A DNA stretch of 37,202 nucleotides from contig JAJPKS010000317.1 in the NCBI GenBank assembly GCA_021323605.1, forward strand, positions 1 through 37,202. The letters run 5' to 3'. The translations under genes and the position numbers were made by a program. Positions 1 through 8,015 of this stretch are shown one piece after another. The notes below the pieces were generated by a model. The model did no database searches and was not told where the DNA came from. It worked only from the letters and a program-made list of their open reading frames with translations. Each line of letters starts with the position of its first letter. The first letter of the stretch is position 1. This DNA comes from Bacillota bacterium. Lineage in GTDB: Bacteria; Chloroflexota; Dormibacteria; Dormibacterales; Dormibacteraceae.

Positions 1-2727
1 CTGGACCTGAAGAGCACCATCAACGTGATGGTGGACCAGCTGAACGCCTTCGCCTCCGAGGTGACCCGGGTGGCGAGGGAGGTGGGGACCGAGGGCAAGC
101 TCGGGGGCCAGGCCCAGGTGCCGGGGGTGTCGGGGATCTGGAAGGACCTGACCGACAACGTCAACCAGCTGGCCGCCACCCTGACCAACCAGATCCGGGC
201 CATCACCAACGTGGCCACGGCGGTGACCCAGGGCGATCTCACCCGGTCCATCGGCGTGGCCGCCTCCGGGGAGGTCGCCGTCCTCAAGGACAAGATCAAC
301 GAGATGATCCGCAACCTGCGCGAGACCACGCAGCGGAACGCGGAGCAGGACTGGCTGAAGACCAACCTGGCCCGCTTCACCCGCATGCTGCAGGGCCAGC
401 GCGACCTGACCACCGCCTGCGAGCTGGTGCTGTCCGAGCTGGTGCCGCTGGTCGGGGCGCAGCAGGGCGCCTTCTACACGCTCGACGGTGCGGCCCGGGA
501 TCGCTCGCTGCTGAGGCTGCAGGCGACGTACGCGGGCCACGAGACCCGGCCGCGCACCTTCCGCGTGGGCGAGGGGCTGGTCGGCCAGTGCGCGGCCAGC
601 GGGGAGCGGATCCTCATCACGGAGCTGCCTCCGGGCTACGTCACCATCTCCTCCGGGCTCGGCCAGGCGCCGCCGCTCGCCCTCATCGTGTTGCCGATCG
701 CCTTCGAGGACCAGATCCTGGGCGTCCTGGAGCTCGCCTCCCTCCAGCGCTTCAGCCCCATCCACCTCGACTTCCTCGAGCAGCTCACGGAGTCGATCGG
801 CATCGTGCTCCACACCATCGAGGTCAACATGCGCACCCAGGCGCTCCTGGAGCAATCCCAGTCGCTGGCCTACGAGCTCCAGGTGCAGCAGGAGGAGCTG
901 CGCCAGACCAACGAGGAGCTGCAGGAGAAGGCGCGATTGCTGGCCGAGCGCAACACCGAGGTGGAGCGCAAGAACCGCGAGGTGGAGCAGGCCCGGCGCT
1001 CGCTGGAGGAGAAGGCGGAGCAGCTCGCCCTTGCCTCCCAGTACAAGAGCCAGTTCCTGGCCAACATGTCCCACGAGCTGCGGACGCCGCTCAACAGCCT
1101 GCTGATCCTGGCCCAGCAGCTGGTCGAGAATCCGGAGGGCAACCTGAACCCGAAGCAGGTGGAGTTCGCCCGGATCATCCACGCCAGCGGCCAGGACCTG
1201 CTCAACCTGATCACCGACATCCTCGACCTCTCCAAGATCGAGTCCGGCACCGTGGTCCTGGACGTCGGCGAGGAGCGCTTCGACCGCCTGGCCCGGCACC
1301 TGGAACGGAGCTTCCGCCACCTCGCCGACTCCCGGCAGGTGGCCTTCGAGGTCTCGGTCGATCCCGACCTGCCGCCGACGTTCCGGACCGACTCCAAGCG
1401 ACTGCAGCAGGTGCTGAGAAACCTGCTCTCCAACGCCTTCAAGTTCACCGAGCGGGGCCGGGTGGAGCTGCGGATCCGTCTGGCCGGGAGCGGCTGGGAC
1501 GAGGCGGCCGGCAGCCTGGGGCGGGCTCGGCGGGTGGTGGCCTTCGACGTCGTCGACACCGGGATCGGCATCCCCGCGGAGAAGCAGCAGACCATCTTCG
1601 AGGCCTTCCAGCAGGCCGACGGCACCACCAGCCGGAAGTACGGTGGGACCGGCCTCGGCCTCTCGATCAGCCGTGAGCTGGTGCACGTCCTCGGCGGCCA
1701 GATCGAGGTGCGCAGCGCGGTGGGCGTGGGGAGCACCTTCACCGTCTACCTCCCGCTGGAGGACGTTTCCGGGACCGAGCCGGCCGGCCAGGGCCATGCT
1801 CCCGAGACAGCCCTCCCGGCCGACGGTGAGGAGGGCGGGGGGACGGCCCTCGGCCGCGCCGCCGTCCCCGACGATCGCGACCGGCTCGCCCCCGGCGATG
1901 CCGTGGTCCTGGTCGTCGACGACGATCCCGGCTCCTGCTGCCTCCTGCTCGACCTGGTCCACGAGAACGGGCTCAAGGGCGTGGTGGCGACCAGGGGCCA
2001 GGACGTGCTGCCGCTCGCCCGCGCCTATCGTCCGGCGGCGGTGACGCTCGAGGTCGAGCTCCGGGACGGGAGCGGGTGGGAGGTCCTGGACGCGTTGCGC
2101 TCGGACCCTCTCCTGGAGCCGGTTCCGGTCGCGGTGGTGACGGGGCTGGATCGGGCATGGGAACGCGTCCGCGATCGGGAGGCGATCCGTTTCGTGGCCA
2201 AGCCGGTCACCAGGGAGGCGCTCCAGCCGCTGTTCGCCGAGCTGCGGCGGGGTGAGGACGGGCCGTGGCCGGATGCCCCGGCGCCCTCCTCCGGTCCCAC
2301 CGAGGACGCCGCCTGGACCGAGGTGCAGACGCATCCGGACCCGGCCCTGACCGGCCGGACGGTGCTGGTGGCGGACGACGACGTGCGCAACGTGTTCGCC
2401 CTGACCGCCATGCTGGAGCGGTACGGCCTGCGGGTGATCCCGGCCGAGGGGGGACAGCAGGCGGTGGCGGCGCTCGAGGCGGCGGAACAGGTCGACCTGG
2501 CGCTGCTCGACGTCATGATGCCCGACGTCGACGGGTACGAGACCATCCGCCGGATCCGGCGCGATCCCCGCTTCGCCCACCTGCCCATCGTCGCCCTCAC
2601 CGCCAAGGCCATGAAGGGCGACCGCGAGCGCTGCCTCGAGGCGGGGGCGTCCGACTACGTGGCCAAGCCGGTCGAGCCGTCGGCGCTCCTGGCCATCCTG
2701 CGCTCCCGGCTGCAGCCCACGCCGTGA
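1..2727 (+). CDS. Hybrid sensor histidine kinase (poly-HAMP, GAF, HisKA, HATPase, two receivers), 5' truncated
   Basis: The frame is open from base 1, so the ORF-track ATG at 25 is internal and the N-terminus lies outside the window. In the 908 visible residues I see HAMP-type helices (about 1-110, starting LDLKSTINVMVDQLN), a GAF-like sensor (about 125-285), a coiled coil rich in Glu/Gln (285-345), a HisKA domain with His358 in SHELRTPLN, a HATPase with NLLSNAFKF, DTGIGIP and GTGLGLS, and two receiver domains (about 630-745 and 785-900). The second receiver has a normal acceptor, Asp837 in LLDVMMPD. In the first, the acceptor position is Glu684 (TLEVELRDGSGW), encoded by GAG at 2050-2052. 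No transmembrane segment is visible, but one could lie upstream. The stop overlaps the start of the next kinase (GTGA), implying translational coupling and a shared phosphorelay. Stimulus unknown. Confidence 0.93.
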   Translation: MDLKSTINVMVDQLNAFASEVTRVAREVGTEGKLGGQAQVPGVSGIWKDLTDNVNQLAATLTNQIRAITNVATAVTQGDLTRSIGVAASGEVAVLKDKINEMIRNLRETTQRNAEQDWLKTNLARFTRMLQGQRDLTTACELVLSELVPLVGAQQGAFYTLDGAARDRSLLRLQATYAGHETRPRTFRVGEGLVGQCAASGERILITELPPGYVTISSGLGQAPPLALIVLPIAFEDQILGVLELASLQRFSPIHLDFLEQLTESIGIVLHTIEVNMRTQALLEQSQSLAYELQVQQEELRQTNEELQEKARLLAERNTEVERKNREVEQARRSLEEKAEQLALASQYKSQFLANMSHELRTPLNSLLILAQQLVENPEGNLNPKQVEFARIIHASGQDLLNLITDILDLSKIESGTVVLDVGEERFDRLARHLERSFRHLADSRQVAFEVSVDPDLPPTFRTDSKRLQQVLRNLLSNAFKFTERGRVELRIRLAGSGWDEAAGSLGRARRVVAFDVVDTGIGIPAEKQQTIFEAFQQADGTTSRKYGGTGLGLSISRELVHVLGGQIEVRSAVGVGSTFTVYLPLEDVSGTEPAGQGHAPETALPADGEEGGGTALGRAAVPDDRDRLAPGDAVVLVVDDDPGSCCLLLDLVHENGLKGVVATRGQDVLPLARAYRPAAVTLEVELRDGSGWEVLDALRSDPLLEPVPVAVVTGLDRAWERVRDREAIRFVAKPVTREALQPLFAELRRGEDGPWPDAPAPSSGPTEDAAWTEVQTHPDPALTGRTVLVADDDVRNVFALTAMLERYGLRVIPAEGGQQAVAALEAAEQVDLALLDVMMPDVDGYETIRRIRRDPRFAHLPIVALTAKAMKGDRERCLEAGASDYVAKPVEPSALLAILRSRLQPTP

Positions 2728-3905
2728 ACGAGCGCCAGCGGCCGGTCAGCATCCTGCTCGTCGACGACGAGCCCGCCAACCTGGCCGCGCTGGAGGTGGT
2801 GCTGGCGCCGCTCGGGCAGCGGCTGGTGACGGCCGGCTCCGGACGCGAGGCGCTGCGCCACCTGCTCCGCGAGGACTTCGCGGTGATCGTGCTGGACGTT
2901 CGCATGCCGGACATGGACGGCTTCGAGACGGCCGAGCTGATCCGCTCCCGGCCGGCCTCGCGGATCACGCCGATCATCTTCGTCACCGCCTTCCCCGAGG
3001 CCGAGCACGACCTGGAGCGGGCCTACCGGATCGGGGCGGTGGACGTCCTCTTCAAGCCCTTCGTGCCCGAGTCCCTGCGCTCCAAGGTCAGCGTGCTGGT
3101 CGACCTGCACCAGAAGCAGCGCTCGATCGCCGAGCTGCTGGCCAAGGCCCAGGAGTCCAACCGGGCCAAGTCCGAGTTCCTCAACCTGGCCGCGCACGAG
3201 CTGCGCACGCCCCTGGCGGTGATCGTCGGCTACCTCTCGATGCTGGCCGACGGCACCTTCGGCGAGGTCTCGCCCGAGCTGCGGCAGGCGTTCGAGATCC
3301 TGACCGAGAAGAGCGAGGAGCTGAACCGGATCGTCGACGACCTGCTCACCGCCTCCCGGTTGGAGAGCGGGGTGCTGCCCCGGCGTCTGGTCGAGTGCGA
3401 CCTCCGCGAGATCGCCCGGCGGGCGGTGCGGACCGCGCGCCCGCAGGCCGAGCTGCTCTCGGCCGAGCTCCATCTGGACGTGCCCGAGCAGCCGGTGATG
3501 GTCAGGGCCGACCCCACCTACCTGGCCCGGATCGTCGACAACCTGGTCACCAACGCGCTGGCCTACTCCCAGGGCCAGCCCTGGGTGCGGATCACGGTGC
3601 GTGGCGGTGAGGAGGCGGTGCTGACCGTCGAGGACCACGGCATCGGCATCCCCAGGGAGATGCGCGAGCAGGTGTTCGAGCGCTTCGTCCGCCTGCCCTC
3701 GGCCGAACTCTCGCCGCAGCCGGGCACCGGGCTCGGCCTGTACATCAGCCGGGAGCTGGCCCGCCGGCAGGGCGGTGACCTCCAGGTGGTGGACTCGGAG
3801 CCGGGCCGGGGCTCGACCCTGGCGCTGCGCCTGCCCGCGGCCGCCGATCCCGCGAACGGTCGCCAGCACCGCCGGCCGCCCTGGTTCGCCGGCGGGCGCG
3901 GCTGA
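2724..3905 (+). CDS. Receiver-histidine kinase (REC-HisKA-HATPase)
   Basis: I place the start at the GTG overlapping the upstream stop (GTGA). The track ORF beginning at 2265 runs antisense-like through the previous gene before this point. The 393-residue product has an N-terminal receiver (about 7-125) with Asp58 in VLDVRMPDMDGF, a short helical linker, a HisKA domain with His158 in AHELRTPLAV and a HATPase_c domain with DHGIGIP and GTGLGLYISREL. It has no membrane segment, so it should be cytoplasmic. A kinase with an input receiver is typical of phosphorelays; the likely donor is the hybrid kinase encoded immediately upstream. No DNA-binding output regulator lies next to the pair. The last 20 or so residues are Pro/Arg/Gly-rich and look unconserved. 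Confidence 0.92.
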   Translation: MNERQRPVSILLVDDEPANLAALEVVLAPLGQRLVTAGSGREALRHLLREDFAVIVLDVRMPDMDGFETAELIRSRPASRITPIIFVTAFPEAEHDLERAYRIGAVDVLFKPFVPESLRSKVSVLVDLHQKQRSIAELLAKAQESNRAKSEFLNLAAHELRTPLAVIVGYLSMLADGTFGEVSPELRQAFEILTEKSEELNRIVDDLLTASRLESGVLPRRLVECDLREIARRAVRTARPQAELLSAELHLDVPEQPVMVRADPTYLARIVDNLVTNALAYSQGQPWVRITVRGGEEAVLTVEDHGIGIPREMREQVFERFVRLPSAELSPQPGTGLGLYISRELARRQGGDLQVVDSEPGRGSTLALRLPAAADPANGRQHRRPPWFAGGRG

Positions 3906-3907
3906 CC

Positions 3908-3933
3908 CGGCCCCACCGTCCGGGCCGGGGCCG
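3908..3933. terminator. Candidate bidirectional hairpin between convergent genes
   Basis: CGGCCCC and GGGGCCG form a perfect 7-bp stem around a 12-nt loop in the 47-bp gap between the kinase stop and the mscS stop. There is no T-tract. GC-rich hairpins arise by chance easily at this base composition, so support is modest. Confidence 0.3.
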
Positions 3934-3952
3934 CGGACCGGCGCCCGGCCGG

Positions 3953-4834
3953 TCAGGACGCCGGCCGCCAGAGCTCGTCGCGCGCCGCCCCTTCGCTGCC
4001 CAACTCGACCGCCTCGCGCAGGGCGTCGGCGAGCCAGGTCCGGTCGACCGGCAGCGCCGAGCGGACCTGCACCTGGCAGAGCAGCCGACCCTCCTCTCCC
4101 GCCGTCAGGTGCTTGGGGGTGATGGTGAGCTGCCGTTGCTCGCCCAGACGTTGCTGCAGCGCCTGGTGGATGGGGCGGAGCGGCGTCCCCCGGGGCAGCT
4201 CCAGCTCCACCTCGGCCTGGAGGGGGGCCTCACCCGTGACCACGGCAGAGGTCACGACGGTGCTGTTGGGAAGCCTCAGGGTCTCGCCGCTGGCCGTCAC
4301 CAGGGTGGTGTAGAGGGCGCCCAGGTCGACCACCGTGCCCTCGTACTCGACGTTGCCCAGGGCGGCGCCGCGCAGCCGCAGGGGCGAGCCCACGCGGTAG
4401 GGACGGCCCACCATCAACACCAGCCCGGCGAAGAAGTTGCCCAGGGAGGCCTGGGAGGCGGTGGCCACCACCACGCCCACCACCGCCCCCCCGAGCAGGA
4501 GCCCGGAGAGGTTCACCCCGACCGTGGACGCGATCCACAGGACGAGCAGGATGGAGAGGATCCAGGTGCTGAGGTTGCGCAGCACGACCCCGGCCTGCCG
4601 GTCCAGGCCGCGCGTGATCGCGGTCACGCTCTCCCTGACGGCCTGGGCGCCCACCAGCGCCGCCGCCCCGACGATGCCGAGGCGCAGTGCCTCCTGGTAT
4701 CGCGCCGGCACCAGCGCCACCAGGTCGTGCTGGAGGGCGAGGAGGACGAGCAGGACCAGGACGGCCAGGCCGGCCCGAAGGAGGTGATGGCCTCGCCTGC
4801 TCGCCCCGCCGTCCACGGGCGGGAACGACGTCAT
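3953..4834 (-). CDS. MscS-family mechanosensitive ion channel
   Basis: The product is a 293-residue membrane protein. I start it at the ATG giving MTSFPPVDGG, because the longer track ORF adds about 125 Arg/Pro/Gly-rich residues that are antisense to the endonuclease V-like gene. Hydrophobic segments lie near residues 22-42, 50-75 and 90-115. They are followed by the Gly/Ala-rich pore-lining helix of MscS proteins (LLLGGAVVGVVVATASQASLGNFFAGL) and the beta domain (VGSPLRL, VEYEGTVVDLGALYTTLVT, LPNSTVVT). The protein should open under membrane tension to release solutes during osmotic downshock. The C-terminal alpha/beta domain is complete. The gene is convergent with the kinase pair and divergent from the next gene across a 139-bp region. 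On the minus strand TAGAGT (4923-4928) could serve as a -10 box, but I see no good -35. Confidence 0.9.
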   Translation of the reverse strand: MTSFPPVDGGASRRGHHLLRAGLAVLVLLVLLALQHDLVALVPARYQEALRLGIVGAAALVGAQAVRESVTAITRGLDRQAGVVLRNLSTWILSILLVLWIASTVGVNLSGLLLGGAVVGVVVATASQASLGNFFAGLVLMVGRPYRVGSPLRLRGAALGNVEYEGTVVDLGALYTTLVTASGETLRLPNSTVVTSAVVTGEAPLQAEVELELPRGTPLRPIHQALQQRLGEQRQLTITPKHLTAGEEGRLLCQVQVRSALPVDRTWLADALREAVELGSEGAARDELWRPAS

Positions 4835-4973
4835 CCCGATCCTGCGATCCGGCGCCTCGACCTCGGCGCCGCCCGCGAGATCGCGTCGGGCACGGGATCG
4901 TGGTCCTGCCGCACGGCCCCTTACTCTAGCCGACCCCGACCCCGTCCCGTCCCGGCGCGGGCCATGCCAGGCT

Positions 4974-5708
4974 ATGGAGGTCATGGCGGGCGAGTCGGGC
5001 CCAGGGTGGTGGCCGGTGTCCGTCTCGGCGCTGATCGAGCTGCAACGGGAGCTGGCGGCGGCCCCCGGCGTGCCCTGGCGGCCGGAAGGCCGGCCGCCGG
5101 CGGTGGCGGGGGTGTTCGTCGTCGGCCCGCGGGGCGTGGGCGGGACCGGCCGTGCCGGGGACCCCGGCTGGGCCGCGGCCGCCGTCCTGGCCGGCCCGCG
5201 CCTGCTGGCCACGGTCGCGGTGCGCGGCCGCCTCGGCGCCCCCTATGCACCCGGGTTGCTCGCCCTGCGGGAAGGGCCGTTGCTGGAGCGGGCACTGCGC
5301 GCTCTGCCCCGGGCCCCGGAGGTGGTACTGGTGGACGCGACCGGCCGTGACCATCCCCGGAGGGCCGGGCTGGCCCTCCACCTGGGGGCGGCGGTGGGGC
5401 TGCCCTCGGTCGGGGTGACCGATCGGCCGCTGGTGGCCACCGCCCCCGATCCCGGCCCGGAGGCCGGGGCCGCGACCGAGCTGCGCCTGGACGGGGAGCT
5501 GGTCGGCTACCGGCTTCGTGCCCGTGCCGGAGCCCGACCGATCGTGGTGCACGCGGGCTGGCGGGTCTCGCCCCAGGTCGCGCTGGAGGTGGTGCGCGAC
5601 CTGGTCCGGGGCGCGCGCACCCCGGAGCCGCTGCGGCAGGCCCGGCACCTGGCCCGCACCCTCCGGGCGCGAGAGGGCGGCGGAGACGGCGATGGTCCGG
5701 GGCCGTGA
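4974..5708 (+). CDS. Endonuclease V-like protein with missing catalytic residues
   Basis: The fold is recognisable as endonuclease V (deoxyinosine-specific nuclease): APYAPGLLALREGP matches the PYxPG wedge plus catalytic Glu region, VDATGRDHPRRAGLALHLG matches DGHGxxHPRRxGxAxHLG, and GVTDRPL sits at the GVAKxxL position. Length (244 aa) is normal. However, the first catalytic Asp (GVDVSY in active enzymes) is Phe in VAGVFVVG (5115-5117), the conserved Lys of GVAK is replaced in GVTD, and the late His (SGHR) is Trp in AGWRVS (5559-5561). The Glu and second Asp are kept. I infer a non-catalytic or altered-specificity homologue. The start could be ATG 4974 or ATG 4983; neither has a well-spaced ribosome-binding site. 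Codon usage matches neighbours and there is no frameshift, so it does not look like a fresh pseudogene. Confidence 0.8.
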   Translation: MEVMAGESGPGWWPVSVSALIELQRELAAAPGVPWRPEGRPPAVAGVFVVGPRGVGGTGRAGDPGWAAAAVLAGPRLLATVAVRGRLGAPYAPGLLALREGPLLERALRALPRAPEVVLVDATGRDHPRRAGLALHLGAAVGLPSVGVTDRPLVATAPDPGPEAGAATELRLDGELVGYRLRARAGARPIVVHAGWRVSPQVALEVVRDLVRGARTPEPLRQARHLARTLRAREGGGDGDGPGP

Positions 5709-5719
5709 CCGTCGTCTCG

Positions 5720-5749
5720 TTGACAGCCACCACCGGGAGGCTGGAACAT
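5720..5749 (+). promoter_or_regulatory. Candidate promoter for the SDR gene
   Basis: TTGACA at 5720-5725 is a perfect -35 consensus. GAACAT at 5744-5749, 18 bp downstream, is a weak -10. It lies 115 bp before the SDR start in the 155-bp gap after the endonuclease V-like gene. Confidence 0.35.
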
Positions 5750-5863
5750 CCCCACCGCGGCGGCGATCGCCCGGTCCGACCATCGGGCGGCGCCGGGAAG
5801 GGGGAAGGGGTGGAGCGAACGGACGAGGGGCCCGTGGGCCCGAGTGACGACGGGGAGGATGCC

Positions 5864-6619
5864 ATGGCAGATCGGAGCGAACGCCGGGTCGCGCTGGTCA
5901 CGGGAGGGGGGACCGGGTTGGGCCGGGCGATCTCCCTGTGCCTGGCCGAGGCGGGCATGGACGTGGCCGTGAACTACTCCCGCTCGGCCGCGGAGGCCGC
6001 CGAGACCGTCGAGGCGGCGTGCGCCCTGGGAGCGCGGGCGGAGGCCTACCGGGCGGACGTGGCCAGGGAGGATCAGGTGGCGGCGATGATCGAGGGGGTG
6101 GTGGGGGCGTTCGGCCGCCTCGACGTCCTGGTCTCCAACGCCGGGGCGACCACCTTCTGTCCCTTCGAAGACCTGGAGGCGGTCTCGGAGGCCGACTGGG
6201 ACGCGATCCTGGGGGTGAACGTGAAGGGGACCTGGTTCTGCGCTCGCCATGCCGCGCCCCATCTGCGGGCCCGAGGCGCCGGACACCTGATCACGATCTC
6301 GTCCACGGCGGGCCTGATCACGTTCGGCTCGAGCATCCCCTACTGCGTCTCCAAGGCCGCGCTCATCCACCTCACCCGGTGCCTGGCCCGGGCCCTGGCG
6401 CCGGAGGTCCAGGTCAACTCCGTGGCCCCCGGCTACCTGGACACGCGCTGGGGTCGCCGGTTCGGGGAGGAGGGGATGCGCGGTTTCGTCGCCCGCAGCG
6501 CGCTGAGGCGCGTCCCGACCGTGGAGGACGTGGCCCGGCAGGTCCTCACCCTGGTCACTGGGACCTCCTCGACCGGACAGGTGTACGTCGTCGACGCGGG
6601 CCTCACCCTCGCCCTCTGA
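5864..6619 (+). CDS. Short-chain dehydrogenase/reductase (classical SDR, FabG-like)
   Basis: The 251-residue product carries all classical SDR marks: the nucleotide-binding TGGGTGLGR (residues 14-22), NAG at 92-94, catalytic Ser147, and Tyr160/Lys164 in YCVSK. The C-terminal VNSVAPGYLDT and GQVYVVDAGL are typical of FabG-like 3-oxoacyl or sugar/alcohol dehydrogenases. There is no acidic residue right after the second beta strand (VAVNYSRS), and Arg40 follows, which suggests NADP(H) preference by family rules. I choose the ATG at 5864 because GGGGAGGAT precedes it at good spacing; the upstream part of the track ORF is low-complexity. No pathway genes adjoin, so the substrate cannot be assigned. 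It ends 9 bp from the convergent VKOR gene. Confidence 0.92.
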   Translation: MADRSERRVALVTGGGTGLGRAISLCLAEAGMDVAVNYSRSAAEAAETVEAACALGARAEAYRADVAREDQVAAMIEGVVGAFGRLDVLVSNAGATTFCPFEDLEAVSEADWDAILGVNVKGTWFCARHAAPHLRARGAGHLITISSTAGLITFGSSIPYCVSKAALIHLTRCLARALAPEVQVNSVAPGYLDTRWGRRFGEEGMRGFVARSALRRVPTVEDVARQVLTLVTGTSSTGQVYVVDAGLTLAL

Positions 6620-6628
6620 GGGAGGCGG

Positions 6629-7081
6629 TCAGTCGAGACTCTCGATCTCCTGCCAGCGCGTGATCGCGAGCAGGAAGGTCAGGACCACGGCCACGTGCGC
6701 GGCCGTGCACCAGGCGCAGAGCGCCCCGAGCTGGACGATCTCGACGTAGACGAGGTAGAGGACCGTGGCCAGGCCCGCCAGCCCCCAGCCCAGGTGGGCC
6801 CGGGCCAGCGGCCGCGAGGAGGGCCGACGGAGCTGGGCCAGGGCCAGGGCGGTGCTGACGGCGAACCACAGGATCCCGGCCGCCGAGGTCGGCACCGGGC
6901 TCCCCAAGATGACGGCGTAAGAGCTGGTCAGCACGCGCTCGCAGTTCACCAGGCCGCTGGCGCTGCAGACCAGGGCCGCCGCCGACGCGTGCACGAACGT
7001 GAGGTACACGGCGATGCCGCCCCCCACCACGCCCAGCGCGGCCAGCAAGCCCGGCTGGAGGCGATCCCGTCGGCTCAGCAC
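6629..7081 (-). CDS. Vitamin K epoxide reductase (VKOR) family membrane oxidoreductase
   Basis: This is a 150-residue polytopic membrane protein with four hydrophobic helices. All four redox cysteines of bacterial VKOR are present: loop cysteines 39 and 47 (LVCSASGLVNC) and the active-site CAWC at 122-125. SSYAVILGSPVPTSAAG is the conserved quinone-pocket segment. In bacteria such proteins reoxidise a periplasmic or extracytoplasmic DsbA-like thiol oxidase and pass electrons to quinone. The start is GTG at 7081, only 7 bp after the stop of the DUF929 thiol-protein gene, so it is the last gene of a tight lgt-DUF929-VKOR operon. That context strongly supports a role in disulfide formation of exported proteins. 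No thioredoxin domain is fused to it. Confidence 0.92.
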   Translation of the reverse strand: MLSRRDRLQPGLLAALGVVGGGIAVYLTFVHASAAALVCSASGLVNCERVLTSSYAVILGSPVPTSAAGILWFAVSTALALAQLRRPSSRPLARAHLGWGLAGLATVLYLVYVEIVQLGALCAWCTAAHVAVVLTFLLAITRWQEIESLD

Positions 7082-7088
7082 GGCGGCG

Positions 7089-8015
7089 TCATTGACCTCC
7101 CAGCTTCGCCTCGAGGGAGCTGATGGCGGGCGAGGAGCACACGCTGGCCGGCTGCTGGCCGCTCGCTTTGCAGATGGCGGCCGTCAGCAGGTTGGCGGAG
7201 CCGAGGATGGCCTTCGCCTGTCTCGAATTCGGATCCTGCAACGACTGGGCGATCTCCGACCAGCTCATGCCGTGGATGACGTCCGGCTGGTAGGTGGCGC
7301 CGGACATCACGTAGCGGTTCCCGAAGTCGATGAAGGGGATGCTGCCGCTGCTGCTGGTGTAGGGCGGCCCGTCGTACTGGTTGACCAGCGCCTGCTCGGC
7401 GGGGGTGAGGGGGTCGAGGGGCTGGTACTGGCCGTCCGATCCCTTCACGTTGGTCGTGGTCTCCACGGCCACGAAGTCGACGTACTGGCTCTGGTACGTC
7501 GCTCCGTGGAAGGTGAAGGTGGGCGTGCTCGGGTAGACGTCGTCGGCGGCCGAGGTCATGCTCCGGATGCCGCTGAAGGAGCCGAAGCGGGAGAGGGCGA
7601 TGATCATGGCCCAGCGCTCGGCCGCGCAGTACGGGCAGTACTCGGCGCCGACGTAGAGGACCTCGGGCTTCCCGGTGGGACCGACCAGGGGCTGGGGGTT
7701 GCCGACCACCGGCTGGATGGTGCTGCTCGCCGTCCCCGCCCCCACCTGGTCCAGCTGCGAGGCCGGGATGCCGGTGATGCTCTCGACCACCTGCTGAGTG
7801 GCGGCCGGGCCGGGCAGCGTCGGCGCCTGGGCCGGCGTGGTGGCCGAGCGGACCAGGAAGAAGACCCCCACCGCCACCGCGATCACGACCACGGTGGCCA
7901 CGACCGGCAGCCAGGGACTCCTGCGGCCCGTCCGCGGTCGCGCCCGCGCACCCGCCATCGTCCGCGCCGCGCCGGCCGCCCCGGCCCTGGGCTCAGGCCT
8001 CCGCTTGGTAGCCAT
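7089..8015 (-). CDS. DUF929-family membrane-anchored thioredoxin-fold protein (CPYC)
   Basis: The 308-residue protein has a basic N-terminus, one transmembrane anchor (about 35-56) and an extracytoplasmic domain. [17 protein letters not shown] gives a CPYC redox motif at residues 127-130, in the setting typical of DUF929 proteins. Two further cysteines near the C-terminus (AICKASG and SVCSS) could form a second disulfide. I infer a DsbA-like thiol oxidase that is reoxidised by the VKOR encoded 7 bp downstream. Its ATG lies inside the 3' end of lgt (23-bp overlap), so translation is probably coupled. The family is defined by sequence only; the substrates here are unknown, although the adjacent Lgt suggests lipoproteins or other exported proteins. 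Confidence 0.87.
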   Translation of the reverse strand: MATKRRPEPRAGAAGAARTMAGARARPRTGRRSPWLPVVATVVVIAVAVGVFFLVRSATTPAQAPTLPGPAATQQVVESITGIPASQLDQVGAGTASSTIQPVVGNPQPLVGPTGKPEVLYVGAEYCPYCAAERWAMIIALSRFGSFSGIRSMTSAADDVYPSTPTFTFHGATYQSQYVDFVAVETTTNVKGSDGQYQPLDPLTPAEQALVNQYDGPPYTSSSGSIPFIDFGNRYVMSGATYQPDVIHGMSWSEIAQSLQDPNSRQAKAILGSANLLTAAICKASGQQPASVCSSPAISSLEAKLGGQ

